From positions 62,001-126,000 of the forward strand of contig NZ_QHKS01000016.1 of assembly GCF_003353175.1 (NCBI RefSeq): DNA of 64,000 nucleotides, read 5' to 3'. Below are positions 16,275 through 24,973 of this stretch, piece after piece; the stretch's first letter is position 1, and each line of letters begins with the position of its first letter. This DNA is from Paraburkholderia lacunae (GTDB lineage Bacteria; Pseudomonadota; Gammaproteobacteria; Burkholderiales; Burkholderiaceae). A model generated the notes under the pieces. It had not been told where the DNA came from. It was given only the letters and a program-made list of their open reading frames with translations, and searched no databases. Made by a program: the position numbers and the translations under genes.

Positions 16275-17882
16275 TCACATTCTGAACACGCCGAAACGCG
16301 TGTCTTCGATTGGCGCGTTCATGGTGGCCGATAGGCCGAGACCGAGTACGTCGCGCGTTTGCGCCGGATCGATCACGCCGTCGTCCCACAGCCGCGCGCT
16401 CGCGTAGTACGGGTGGCCTTGATGTTCGTATTGATCGCGGATCGGCTGCTTGAACGCCTCTTCCTCGTCGGTGCTCCACGAACCGCCCTTGCCTTCGATA
16501 CCGTCGCGCTTGACGGTGGCCAGCACCGATGCGGCCTGCTCGCCGCCCATCACCGAGATGCGCGCGTTCGGCCACATCCACAGGAAGCGCGGCGAATACG
16601 CGCGGCCGCACATGCCGTAGTTGCCCGCCCCGAACGAGCCGCCGATGATCACCGTGAACTTCGGCACCTTCGCCGTCGCCACGGCCGTCACCATCTTCGC
16701 GCCGTTACGCGCGATGCCTTCGTTTTCGTATTTGCGGCCCACCATGAAGCCCGTGATGTTCTGCAAGAACACCAGCGGAATCTTGCGCTGGCAGCACAGT
16801 TCGATGAAGTGCGCGCCCTTGAGCGCCGATTCCGAAAACAGAATGCCGTTGTTCGCGATGATGCCGACCGGATGGCCCCAGATATGCGCGAAGCCGGTCA
16901 CGAGCGTGGTGCCGTAACGGGCCTTGAATTCGTCGAACGCGGAATCGTCGACGATGCGCGCGATCACTTCACGGATATCGAACGGCTTCCTCGTATCCAC
17001 CGGAATCACGCCGTACATGCTCTTCACGTCGTAGCGCGGCGGCTTCGGTTCCTGCAACGCTACCGGTACCTGCTTCGTGCGATTCAGATTGCCGACGATG
17101 CTGCGCGCAATCGCCAATGCATGCGCGTCGTTCTGCGCGAGATGATCGACCACGCCCGACAAACGCGTATGCACGTCGCCGCCGCCGAGGTCCTCCGCGC
17201 TCACCACTTCGCCGGTTGCGGCTTTGACGAGCGGCGGCCCGCCGAGAAAAATCGTGCCCTGATTTTTGACGATGATCGACTCGTCGCTCATGGCCGGCAC
17301 ATAGGCGCCGCCCGCGGTGCACGAGCCCATTACGACGGCGATCTGCGGAATACCTGCCGCCGACAGATTCGCCTGGTTATAGAAGATGCGGCCGAAGTGA
17401 TCGCGATCCGGGAACACCTCGTCCTGATTCGGCAGATTGGCGCCGCCCGAGTCGACCAGATACACGCAAGGCAAATGATTTTCCGCGGCGATTTCCTGCG
17501 CGCGCACGTGCTTTTTGACGGTGACCGGATAGTAGGTGCCGCCCTTGACGGTTGCGTCATTGCAGACGATCACGCACTCCTGCCCTGCAATGCGGCCGAT
17601 GCCGGTGATCACGCCCGCGCCCGGCGCGTCGTTGTGGTACATGCCATAGGCTGCGAGCTGCGAGAACTCGAGAAACGGCGTGCCCGGATCGAGCAGTTTC
17701 TCGATGCGCTCGCGCGGCAGCAGTTTGCCGCGGCCCGTGTGCTTGTCGCGCGCCGCCTGGCCGCCGCCCAGCGCGAGCTTGTCGATCTTCGCGCGAAGAT
17801 CGGCGACCAGCGCTTCGAGCGCCGCCGCGTTGGCGCGGAAATCGTCCGAGCGCGGATTCAGCTTTGATTCGATGATCGGCAT
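16275..17882 (-). CDS. liuB: Methylcrotonoyl-CoA carboxylase, carboxyltransferase beta subunit
   Basis: A 535-residue carboxyltransferase that moves the carboxyl group from biotin to 3-methylcrotonyl-CoA. It has the two crotonase-like halves of the ACCase beta family, with GSCTAGGAYVPAMSDESI and GAGNYGMCGRAYSPRF as the CoA and biotin pocket glycine-rich motifs. The N-terminal GRGKLLPRERIEKLLDPGTP segment and the length are those of MCC beta. It works with LiuD as a hetero-oligomer in the cytoplasm. The 395 bases upstream, separating it from liuA, hold a tandem hairpin repeat array. Confidence 0.95.
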   Translation of the reverse strand: MPIIESKLNPRSDDFRANAAALEALVADLRAKIDKLALGGGQAARDKHTGRGKLLPRERIEKLLDPGTPFLEFSQLAAYGMYHNDAPGAGVITGIGRIAGQECVIVCNDATVKGGTYYPVTVKKHVRAQEIAAENHLPCVYLVDSGGANLPNQDEVFPDRDHFGRIFYNQANLSAAGIPQIAVVMGSCTAGGAYVPAMSDESIIVKNQGTIFLGGPPLVKAATGEVVSAEDLGGGDVHTRLSGVVDHLAQNDAHALAIARSIVGNLNRTKQVPVALQEPKPPRYDVKSMYGVIPVDTRKPFDIREVIARIVDDSAFDEFKARYGTTLVTGFAHIWGHPVGIIANNGILFSESALKGAHFIELCCQRKIPLVFLQNITGFMVGRKYENEGIARNGAKMVTAVATAKVPKFTVIIGGSFGAGNYGMCGRAYSPRFLWMWPNARISVMGGEQAASVLATVKRDGIEGKGGSWSTDEEEAFKQPIRDQYEHQGHPYYASARLWDDGVIDPAQTRDVLGLGLSATMNAPIEDTRFGVFRM

Positions 17883-17899
17883 TGCTTGGCTTCTCCTGT

Positions 17900-18131
17900 G
17901 TCGACCAGAGTTAGCGCTTCAGCGCTTACTCTGGTCCCATGCAAAGCGGTCGACCAGAGTTAGCGCTTCAGCGCTTACTCTGGTCCCATGCAAAGCGGTC
18001 GACCAGAGTTAGCGCTTTAGCGCTTACTCTGGTCCCATGCAAAGCAGTCGACCAGAGTTAGCGCTTCAGCGCTTACTCTGGTCCCATAGCGCTTACTCTG
18101 GTCCCTTAGCGCTTACTCCGATCCCATGCAA
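17900..18131. repeat. Tandem array of 49-bp hairpin units between liuA and liuB
   Basis: Four copies of a 49-base unit start at 17901, 17950, 17999 and 18048, nearly identical. Two degenerate half-copies (AGCGCTTACTCTGGTCCC at about 18088 and a diverged one to 18131) follow. Each unit is itself an imperfect palindrome: GACCAGAGTTAGCGCT then AGCGCTTACTCTGGTC, a 16-bp stem with one mismatch and a tiny loop. In the liu transcript it would form four consecutive strong hairpins. Only single-base changes distinguish the copies. The remaining sequence to 18277 holds no gene. Confidence 0.9.
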
Positions 18132-18277
18132 GGTGGTTGCTATCGTCGCTTTCGGTAGCCCTGCAGTGACGCGCTGCATTGGGTCGTGCGTCGTAGTGCG
18201 CTGCAGGCTGCAGTGGTCCGCAGCGCGCAGTGCTCCCGCAGTGATCCGCGAGGCAGCACGACGCGCAGCGTTGTGAC

Positions 18278-19459
18278 TCAGGCCGTTTCGGCGAACAGTT
18301 CGCGACCGATCAGCATGCGACGGATTTCGCTCGTGCCCGCTCCGATTTCATAGAGCTTGGCATCGCGCCACAGACGTCCGACCGGGTACTCGTTGATGTA
18401 GCCGTTGCCGCCGAGAATCTGGATCGCTTCGCCGGCCATCCACGTCGCTTTTTCAGCGGTATAGAGAATCACGCCCGCGCAGTCTTTACGCACCTGGCGC
18501 ACGTGTTCCTTGCCGAGCGTATCGAGTTGCCGGCCGACCGCGTACAGATATGCGCGGCAGGCCTGCAGCGTGGTGTACATATCGGCGACTTTGCCTTGAA
18601 TCAGCTGGAATTCGCCGATCGGCTGACCGAACTGCTTGCGGTCGTGGATATACGGCACGACCGCGTCCATCACGGCGACCATGATGCCGGTCGGGCCGCC
18701 CGCGAGCACCGCGCGCTCGTAGTCTAGGCCGCTCATCAGCACCTTCGCGCCGCCGTTCAGCTGACCGAGGATATTTTCTTCCGGCACTTCGACGTTCTCG
18801 AACACCAGTTCACCGGTATGCGAGCCGCGCATGCCGAGCTTGTCGAGCTTTTGCGCGACCGAAAAACCCTTCATGCCCTTCTCGACGATAAACGCGGTGA
18901 TGCCACGCGCATTCGCTTCGGGATCGGTCTTGGCATACACGACCAGCGTGTCGCAATCCGGGCCGTTGGTGATCCACATCTTGGTGCCGTTGAGCACATA
19001 GTGGTCGCCCTTCTTGTCGGCGCGCAGTTTCATGCTGACCACGTCCGAGCCCGCGTTCGGCTCGCTCATGGCGAGCGCGCCGATATGTTCGCCCGACACC
19101 AGCTTCGGCAAATACTTCTGCTTTTGCGCTTCCGTGCCGTTGCGATGAATCTGGTTGACGCACAGATTCGAATGGGCGCCGTACGAGAGGCCGACCGACG
19201 CCGAGGCACGCGAGATTTCTTCCATCGCGACCATGTGCGCGGTGTAGCCCATGCTCGCGCCACCGTATTCTTCCGCGACCGTCATGCCGAGCACGCCCAG
19301 GTCGCCGAATTTGCGCCACAGGTCCATGGGGAATTGATCCGTGCGATCGATTTCCGCGGCACGCGGGGCGATTTCCTTGGCCGCGAAACCTGCGATGCTG
19401 TCACGCAGCATTTCGATTTCTTCACCGAGCGGGAATTGCAAACCGGGCAGGATGCTCAT
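18278..19459 (-). CDS. liuA: Isovaleryl-CoA dehydrogenase
   Basis: A 393-residue FAD acyl-CoA dehydrogenase that oxidises isovaleryl-CoA to 3-methylcrotonyl-CoA, the first dedicated step of leucine degradation after the 2-oxoacid dehydrogenase. Acyl-CoA dehydrogenase signatures are AMSEPNAGSDVVSMKLRA and QILGGNGYINEYPVGRLWRD. The catalytic Glu is in the isovaleryl-specific position, LDYERAVLAGG, rather than near the C-terminus. The C-terminal GAGTSEIRRMLIGREL is typical. The ATG at 19459 has a GGAG site; the longer frame to 19597 is not conserved in character. It is the first gene of the liu operon. Confidence 0.95.
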   Translation of the reverse strand: MSILPGLQFPLGEEIEMLRDSIAGFAAKEIAPRAAEIDRTDQFPMDLWRKFGDLGVLGMTVAEEYGGASMGYTAHMVAMEEISRASASVGLSYGAHSNLCVNQIHRNGTEAQKQKYLPKLVSGEHIGALAMSEPNAGSDVVSMKLRADKKGDHYVLNGTKMWITNGPDCDTLVVYAKTDPEANARGITAFIVEKGMKGFSVAQKLDKLGMRGSHTGELVFENVEVPEENILGQLNGGAKVLMSGLDYERAVLAGGPTGIMVAVMDAVVPYIHDRKQFGQPIGEFQLIQGKVADMYTTLQACRAYLYAVGRQLDTLGKEHVRQVRKDCAGVILYTAEKATWMAGEAIQILGGNGYINEYPVGRLWRDAKLYEIGAGTSEIRRMLIGRELFAETA

Positions 19460-19608
19460 TACTGTGTCTCCAGAGTTCATTGGCGGCCGGTCAGCCATGG
19501 CAGGCGCCGGCTTGTCTGAGTGCGGCTCAGCGGACAGCGTGGCCTTGTGGGCCGCACCCATCATCCCGCACGAGACGCGAAACCGTTCAAGGCGCATTTC
19601 ACGCTAGA

Positions 19609-19647
19609 TTTACGTATACGTCAATAGGTATTTTTGAGTTTTACTCA
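19609..19647. promoter_or_regulatory. Candidate operators between liuA and the divergent TetR gene
   Basis: Two inverted repeats lie between the divergent genes. TTTACGTATACGTCAA (19609-19624) has the perfect palindrome ACGTATACGT at its centre. TGAGT-TTT-ACTCA (19635-19647) is a perfect 5-bp inverted repeat. The first is the kind of 16-bp site a TetR-family dimer binds and is the likely site for the adjacent regulator. Which one is used is not shown by the sequence. Confidence 0.5.
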
Positions 19648-19738
19648 GAAACTCGTGTTTGTGCTTTTTCTACTGCTCAGGCGTGATAGGATCGACGTCA
19701 CCGGGGTTATCTGCCTCACAAATCTGAACTTGACTCAT

Positions 19739-20497
19739 ATGACGGTTGCCTTGAAAGCCGAGTTGCCTGCCTCACGCCGCCAGCCAGCCGGGCGCAAGTC
19801 GCAGCAGCGCGTGAAGGAGATTCTTCAGGCGGGGCGCGAGGTGTTCTCCGAGCGGGGCTACGAGCGCGCGACGACCTCGGAGATTGCCCAGCGTCTGGGC
19901 ATTTCCGAGGCAACCGTATTCAGTTATTTCCGCGGCAAGCGGGAGTTGTGCGCACGGGTGATCGGCGACTGGTATGACGAGATCATCGCGGCGATCGAAT
20001 CCGGGTTGCCGCGTGACGGCAGTGTGCGTCAGCAGTTTGCTTTCATTGTGCGAACGCATTTGCGGTTGATGCTGGTCAACGGCACCGACCTGTGCGCCCT
20101 GGTGTTGTCGGAGGGCCGGGCGCGGCATCATGAGCTTGGCGAGGCGCTGACCGAGTTGCAGCGCCGGTATACCGCGCCGTTGATGCGTGTGTTGGCGCAG
20201 GGGCAGGAGACCAGACAGATTCGCTCCGACATGCCGTTGCGGTTATTGCGTTCAATGGTGTTTGGGCCGATGGAACACGTGCTTTGGGACGCGACATTGG
20301 CAAATCGGCATATCGATATCGACGCGACCGCGGATCAGTTGATCGATGTTTTGTGGGCCGCGCTGATACCGCCGGATGTCGCAGCAAATGCTTTGCAGCG
20401 CTTCAAGGCTGAGGTGGATGAAGCTACCCGGCGGTTCGAAGAGTCTTCAAGGAAGGCACCTGGTGGTGCGCGCGGTGAGCGCACGCCGGGGGATTAG
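19739..20497 (+). CDS. liuQ: TetR/AcrR family regulator, probably of leucine catabolism
   Basis: A 252-residue TetR-family repressor. The N-terminal helix-turn-helix is clear at about residues 25-70: ILQAGREVFSERGYERATTS, then EIAQRLGISEATVFSYFRGK. The C-terminal ligand domain is unremarkable, with a charged tail (RRFEESSRKAPGG) at the end. It is divergent from liuA, which is where TetR regulators of branched-chain amino acid catabolism (named LiuQ in Burkholderiales) are found, and palindromes lie between the two genes. The ATG at 19739 is preferred over the upstream frame start at 19634, which adds a hydrophobic stretch not seen in the family. Confidence 0.8.
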   Translation: MTVALKAELPASRRQPAGRKSQQRVKEILQAGREVFSERGYERATTSEIAQRLGISEATVFSYFRGKRELCARVIGDWYDEIIAAIESGLPRDGSVRQQFAFIVRTHLRLMLVNGTDLCALVLSEGRARHHELGEALTELQRRYTAPLMRVLAQGQETRQIRSDMPLRLLRSMVFGPMEHVLWDATLANRHIDIDATADQLIDVLWAALIPPDVAANALQRFKAEVDEATRRFEESSRKAPGGARGERTPGD

Positions 20498-20602
20498 AGT
20501 TGTGCCCGGGGCGTTGGCAAACTGACAAACCAGCGTCGCAAAGGCAAAAAAATCCGCTAATCTATCCCTCCCCAGCGAAGCCAGAACACCAGGAGCGCCT
20601 CA

Positions 20603-21406
20603 ATGCCAACGGCCAAAAATCCAACCATTAAGATCGGCATAGGCGGCTGGACCTACGCACCCTGGCGCGGCACTTTCTACCCGTCAGACCTGGCCCAAAC
20701 CCGCGAGCTGCAATACGCGAGCCAGAACCTGACATCGATAGAAATCAACGGCACCTTCTACGGCCTGCAAAAGCCGTCCAGCTACGAGAAGTGGTACCAG
20801 GAAACGCCGGAAGACTTCGTCTTCTCCCTGAAAGCCCCCCGCTATGCGACCAACAGAAAAGTCCTGGCGCAAGCCAATGAAACCATAGAACGATTTTTCG
20901 CCAGCGGCGTATTGCTGCTCAAGCAAAAACTAGGGCCCATCAACTGGCAATTCGCGCCAACCAAAAAATTCGACACAGAAGACTTCGAAGCTTTCCTGAA
21001 ACTGCTCCCGCAAAGCATCGAAGGTCAAAAACTGAGGCACGCAATCGAAGTCCGCCACGAAAGCTTCAAGACCCCGGAGTTCATTGCGCTAGCCAGACAA
21101 TACCAGGTGGCAATCGTGCTGTCCGGCGACAGCGACTACCCGCAAATCGCCGACATCACCGCGCCATTCGTCTACGCCCGCATCATGGGCACGACAGACA
21201 AACAGGCCAAAGGCTATTCGACCCAAGCCCTCGACGCATGGGCCGAGCGCGCCCGCCAGCTTGCCGCCGGCAAAACACCCGAAGACCTGCAAACAGCTGC
21301 CGCCGCGCCCGCTAAAACGTCCGCACGCGACGTCTTTCTGTATGTCATCAGCGGCTTCAAGGAACGCAATCCGGCCGCCGCCATGGCACTGATCAAACGC
21401 CTCTGA
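20603..21406 (+). CDS. DUF72 (YecE-like) family protein
   Basis: A 267-residue DUF72 protein, a TIM-barrel-like family of unknown function that is widespread in bacteria. Family motifs are IGIGGWTYAPWRGTFYP at residues 10-27, the SIEINGTFYGLQKPSSYEKW segment, FVFSLKAPRYATNRK, and the LGPINWQFAPTKKF block. The AIEVRHESF motif near residue 150 and VYARIMGT toward the end also fit. It is complete, cytoplasmic and seems to be transcribed alone. No enzyme activity is assigned. Confidence 0.88.
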   Translation: MPTAKNPTIKIGIGGWTYAPWRGTFYPSDLAQTRELQYASQNLTSIEINGTFYGLQKPSSYEKWYQETPEDFVFSLKAPRYATNRKVLAQANETIERFFASGVLLLKQKLGPINWQFAPTKKFDTEDFEAFLKLLPQSIEGQKLRHAIEVRHESFKTPEFIALARQYQVAIVLSGDSDYPQIADITAPFVYARIMGTTDKQAKGYSTQALDAWAERARQLAAGKTPEDLQTAAAAPAKTSARDVFLYVISGFKERNPAAAMALIKRL

Positions 21407-21546
21407 GAACCATCGTCATCTCGGCAACACCACGCGAGTGTCATAATCCCGGCAGCGAACCAGCAAGCAGGCAGGCAAACCAACCAGCCAGCAAGCAGGC
21501 CTTCATCCATCGAGGCCATTTCATCATCACGGCCCGGGAGAACATT

Positions 21547-22665
21547 TTGAGCGCCATCGACAATCCTCTGCACGATCAGGAAGTCGGCTCTGCCGACGCC
21601 ACCCAGGACACCACGCGCATCGACGACGTTCGTATCGGCGCGGTACGTCCGCTCATTTCCCCTGCCCTGTTGCAGGATGAACTGCCGGTACCGCCCGCAG
21701 TACAGACTCTCGTCGAAGAAAGCCGCGTGGCGATTGCCGAGATCCTGCACGAGCGCGACGATCGCCTCGTGATGATCGTCGGACCCTGCTCGATCCACGA
21801 TCACGATCAGGCAATCGAATACGCACACCGGCTCAAGCAAGCCGCCGACACCTACAAGGACGATCTGCTGATCGTGATGCGGGTCTACTTCGAAAAACCG
21901 CGCACGACAGTGGGCTGGAAGGGCTATATCAACGATCCGCGTCTCGACGGCAGCTTCCGTATCAACGAGGGTCTGCGCCTCGCACGACAACTGCTGCTGG
22001 ACATCAACGGTCTCGGCTTGCCGACGGCCACCGAATTTCTCGACTTGCTGAGCCCGCAATACATCGCGGATCTGGTCGCGTGGGGCGCGATCGGCGCGCG
22101 CACGACCGAGAGCCAGAGTCACCGGCAGCTTGCATCTGGACTGAGCTGCCCGATCGGCTTCAAGAACGGCACCGACGGCGGCGTGCAAATCGCCGCGGAT
22201 GCCATCGTCGCGGCGCGCGCAAGTCACGCGTTCATGGGCATGACCAAGATGGGCATGGCCGCGATCTTCGAAACGCGCGGCAACGACGACGCGCATGTGA
22301 TTCTGCGCGGCGGCAAGCAAGGACCGAACTACGACAGCGCGTCGGTCGAGGCAACGTGCGCCGCGCTCAGGTCAGCCGGACTGCGCGAGCAGGTCATGAT
22401 CGATTGTTCGCACGCGAACTCGGGCAAGTCTCACTTGCGTCAACTGGAGGTAGTGCAGGATATCGCGCGGCAACTGTCGCAGCGCGAGCGCCGCATCATC
22501 GGCGTCATGCTCGAAAGTCATCTGGAAGAAGGCCGTCAGGATCTGAAACCTGGCGTGCCGCTGCGCTACGGCGTGTCGATTACCGATGCGTGCGTGAGCT
22601 GGGCGCAGACCGAACCGGTGCTCGAAGCGCTCGCTGAAGCTACCCGGCAACGGCGCGCGGGCTGA
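21547..22665 (+). CDS. aroG: 3-deoxy-7-phosphoheptulonate synthase (class I DAHP synthase)
   Basis: A 372-residue class I DAHP synthase that condenses phosphoenolpyruvate with erythrose 4-phosphate, the entry step of aromatic amino acid biosynthesis. Diagnostic motifs are MIVGPCSIHDHDQAIEYA (metal-binding Cys), KPRTTVGWKGYINDPRLDGS (phosphate-binding), GARTTESQSHRQLASGLS and IDCSHANSGK. It begins with a TTG codon at 21547, seven bases after a CGGGAG site; the next ATG would remove conserved sequence. The 5' leader has two copies of CCAGCAAGCAGGC (21460-21472 and 21488-21500), 28 bases apart. Which amino acid inhibits it cannot be told. Confidence 0.93.
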   Translation: MSAIDNPLHDQEVGSADATQDTTRIDDVRIGAVRPLISPALLQDELPVPPAVQTLVEESRVAIAEILHERDDRLVMIVGPCSIHDHDQAIEYAHRLKQAADTYKDDLLIVMRVYFEKPRTTVGWKGYINDPRLDGSFRINEGLRLARQLLLDINGLGLPTATEFLDLLSPQYIADLVAWGAIGARTTESQSHRQLASGLSCPIGFKNGTDGGVQIAADAIVAARASHAFMGMTKMGMAAIFETRGNDDAHVILRGGKQGPNYDSASVEATCAALRSAGLREQVMIDCSHANSGKSHLRQLEVVQDIARQLSQRERRIIGVMLESHLEEGRQDLKPGVPLRYGVSITDACVSWAQTEPVLEALAEATRQRRAG

Positions 22666-22872
22666 TCGCGGCAGGGTGCGTATCGCAAGCGTGCCAGGCG
22701 CACCGAGCGCACTAAGCCGCAGTAAGCGCACTAGAGGCGCTGCACGCGCCGCACCAACCGCCGATTGTGTGTGTCACCGGGGTTGGGCTGCGTGTTGTTC
22801 CTCACGCCCGATGCATCGCTCGCCGCACGTTCCTGCGGCGGGCGTCGATGCGCCGGCGCGAGGCGCGTTGCA

Positions 22873-23151
22873 TTAAGAAGCGTTGACGGCTTCCTTGAAC
22901 GCCTTGCCGGCGGTGAACTTCACCGTCTTGGCTGCCGCGATCTGGATCTCGGCACCCGTCGACGGATTGCGGCCCACGCGTGCAGCACGCGCGCCGGTCG
23001 AGAAAGAACCGAAACCGACCAGTTGCACCGTATCGCCGCCCACCACTGCTGCGGTTACCGCGTCGACGATTGCGTCGATGGTTTGGCCGGTGGCCGCTTT
23101 GCTTTCGCCCGTCGCTGCGGCGACTGCATCAATCAGTTCCTGTTTGTTCAT
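22873..23151 (-). CDS. hupB: HU-type DNA-binding protein
   Basis: A 92-residue HU-family nucleoid protein. It starts MNKQELIDAVAAATGESKAA and carries the family signature GFGSFSTGARAARVGRNPST, including the beta-arm Pro of RNP that intercalates into DNA. It ends with VKFTAGKAFKEAVN, the usual HU finish. The ATG at 23151 gives the standard length; a longer frame to 23307 is not HU-like. It is single, converges with aroG at its 3' side and has about 350 bases of leader before the next divergent gene. It bends DNA and compacts the chromosome. Confidence 0.95.
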   Translation of the reverse strand: MNKQELIDAVAAATGESKAATGQTIDAIVDAVTAAVVGGDTVQLVGFGSFSTGARAARVGRNPSTGAEIQIAAAKTVKFTAGKAFKEAVNAS

Positions 23152-23502
23152 AGCACTTCCCGTTTGGTAATCATGGAACCGGCGCCACATCTGTTGCGCC
23201 GGGACCGACACACTAACGCATAGGCGCGGGTTCACGCAAACCTTGGGTGTAAGCCTTGTATCACCCGCCCAGCGGCAATTTGACGTTTTTTTGCCGCAAA
23301 GCGCCATAAGAATCGCGAGCTTACGGTTTTATGTCGCCCTACAAAGCGCCGCCGCGCATCACAATCCGTTGCAATTTCAGTGCTTTAGCGTGGGCTGGCC
23401 ACGGCTGGCAGGCTTTTCCCGTATGTTATGGCGAAAACGCAAACAGCCTGTTTTCGCCGTCGACAGCGCGCGTGGCCATTAAAGATTGGTGAGTGAAAAA
23501 AG

Positions 23503-23886
23503 ATGAAATTTCGCGAAATTGCAACATGGGCTCTGCTCGCCGCGTCGTCTTGCGCACTCGCGGCGACCGACGACGGCGCGTGCGCCACGCTGGTCGGCAC
23601 GGCAAATTCAGCCATGCCGCCAAGCTTTCAGCTGCGTGACGGCGAGCCGGTCGACCTCGTTGGCGGCACAAAAACCGTGCATGGCAGGCTGCTGGTCTTC
23701 GCCGACGGCGGCACATATCGTGCGTACTGGCAGCCCGAAAATAGCGCTGAAAAATATGTGCTGGCGAATGCAGGTCTGAACAGCGTCCGTTTGATCTCTG
23801 CACCTACTCAGGGCACGCCGGCAAAAAATGGCGAACCTGGAACGACGCTCGCACCCCAGCGCGTGCTGTCTTGTCCGGCGCTCTGA
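23503..23886 (+). CDS. Secreted hypothetical protein
   Basis: A 127-residue protein with a Sec signal peptide (MKFREIATWALLAASSCALA, cleavage after residue 20). The mature part has a Cys near its start and one near its end (CATLVG and LSCPAL), which could form a disulfide in the periplasm. It contains a strand-rich central region (VHGRLLVFADGGTYRAYWQP). No family was recognised with confidence; similar lone secreted proteins occur across Burkholderia. No operon partner is visible. The 190 bases that follow, up to the DUF899 gene end, hold nothing I can identify. Confidence 0.65.
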   Translation: MKFREIATWALLAASSCALAATDDGACATLVGTANSAMPPSFQLRDGEPVDLVGGTKTVHGRLLVFADGGTYRAYWQPENSAEKYVLANAGLNSVRLISAPTQGTPAKNGEPGTTLAPQRVLSCPAL

Positions 23887-24077
23887 CGCGATAACGCTTG
23901 CTGATCGATTTTCCTACGACATGCGTCGAGTCAAGCCGCTCAGTTATCCTGCGCTTTTACGCAAGGCACGGGTTACCGAACGCATCCGCACTGCGATGCG
24001 CAAAGCAATGGCCGCGCGCGCCGCAACGCGGCCGCAAAAATCGAAGCTGTGCTAACCATCCGGCACGGCAGAACTCG

Positions 24078-24803
24078 TCAACGCGTGACGCCGTACTCCA
24101 GTTTCGGATACCAGTTGCTGTCGCGTCCCGCCGGCGTCATGTCGAGCAGGGTCCATATCGGCATGGGGTCGGGTGCGCCGCGCTGGTCCTGACCGGGGTC
24201 CGCCGTCGACGGTCCCATCTCCTCAGCCCAGAAATGCCGCACGGTGCCGCCCGAACGCGTAAACACGTCGAAGGCGGCGTAGTCGTCGCCATCGGGATCT
24301 TCGGCGGCGTAGTCGCGGTTGAAGCTGTTGCCGCCCGACGAATACAGGCGTAAATAGCGCCAGCCTCGTTCCTTCTTGAACGCGACCAGTTTTTCGATCG
24401 GCGAGCGCGCAATCACCGCAAAAGCCACGCGTTGCAGGATGTCGGGCATTTCGCCGTCGTAAGCGCTCAGCAACGAGGTGCACATCGGACAAGGCCGCGC
24501 GCGCTTCGGGCCGAACATCCAGTTGTAGGTGATGAGCGTATCGTGCGTGCCGAACATGTCCGGCAGCGTCACCGCGCCCTCTTCGCCCTCGAAGCGGCAA
24601 TCCTGCGGCACGACGCCGCCAGGCGGCAGCGCGTGGCGCTGCGCGGCCACTCGTTCAATGTGGCGCCGCAATTCGATTTCTTCGGCCAGCAGTTCGTTGC
24701 GCGCGCTGCGATATTCCGCGCTCTCCCCGGGAAACCGTCGGGCAATTCGGCCAGCAGCCTGGCCGGCTTCAGCGGTTGTGCGGATGCGTGTACGTCAGTC
24801 ATC
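24078..24803 (-). pseudogene. DUF899 thioredoxin-like protein gene with a 5' frameshift
   Basis: The main frame (24671 down to 24078) is a DUF899 protein: PQDCRFEGEEGAVTLPDMF, YNWMFGP, the PCPMCTSLLSAYDG cysteine motif and YLRLYSSGGNSFNRDY are all intact. The expected N-terminus is present but in another frame: MTDVHASAQPLKPARLLAEL from the ATG at 24803, joining at about 24726 to ESAEYRSARNELLAEEIEL. One base appears to be missing in a run of C/G there (CCGGGGAG where CCGGGCGAG is expected). So the gene is either a recent pseudogene or carries a sequencing error. The core could still be made from an internal TTG. The function of DUF899 is unknown. Confidence 0.7.
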
Positions 24804-24973
24804 AGCGATCTCCTCTTGCAGAAAAGGGACATAGGGCGCGATGCAGGGCCGACCGATCGGTTAGCGCATTTCCTCCCCTGCGTTTTTGCCACTGCATGTT
24901 CGCCCTATAGCCACGACGAACGATGCTCCCGCAAATCGACAACCTACGCGAATTTTTTTGCGGCCGACTCGGA

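Noticed and set aside
17900..18131. Possible CRISPR array
   Set aside because: The repeats are directly tandem with no unique spacers, and there are no cas genes.
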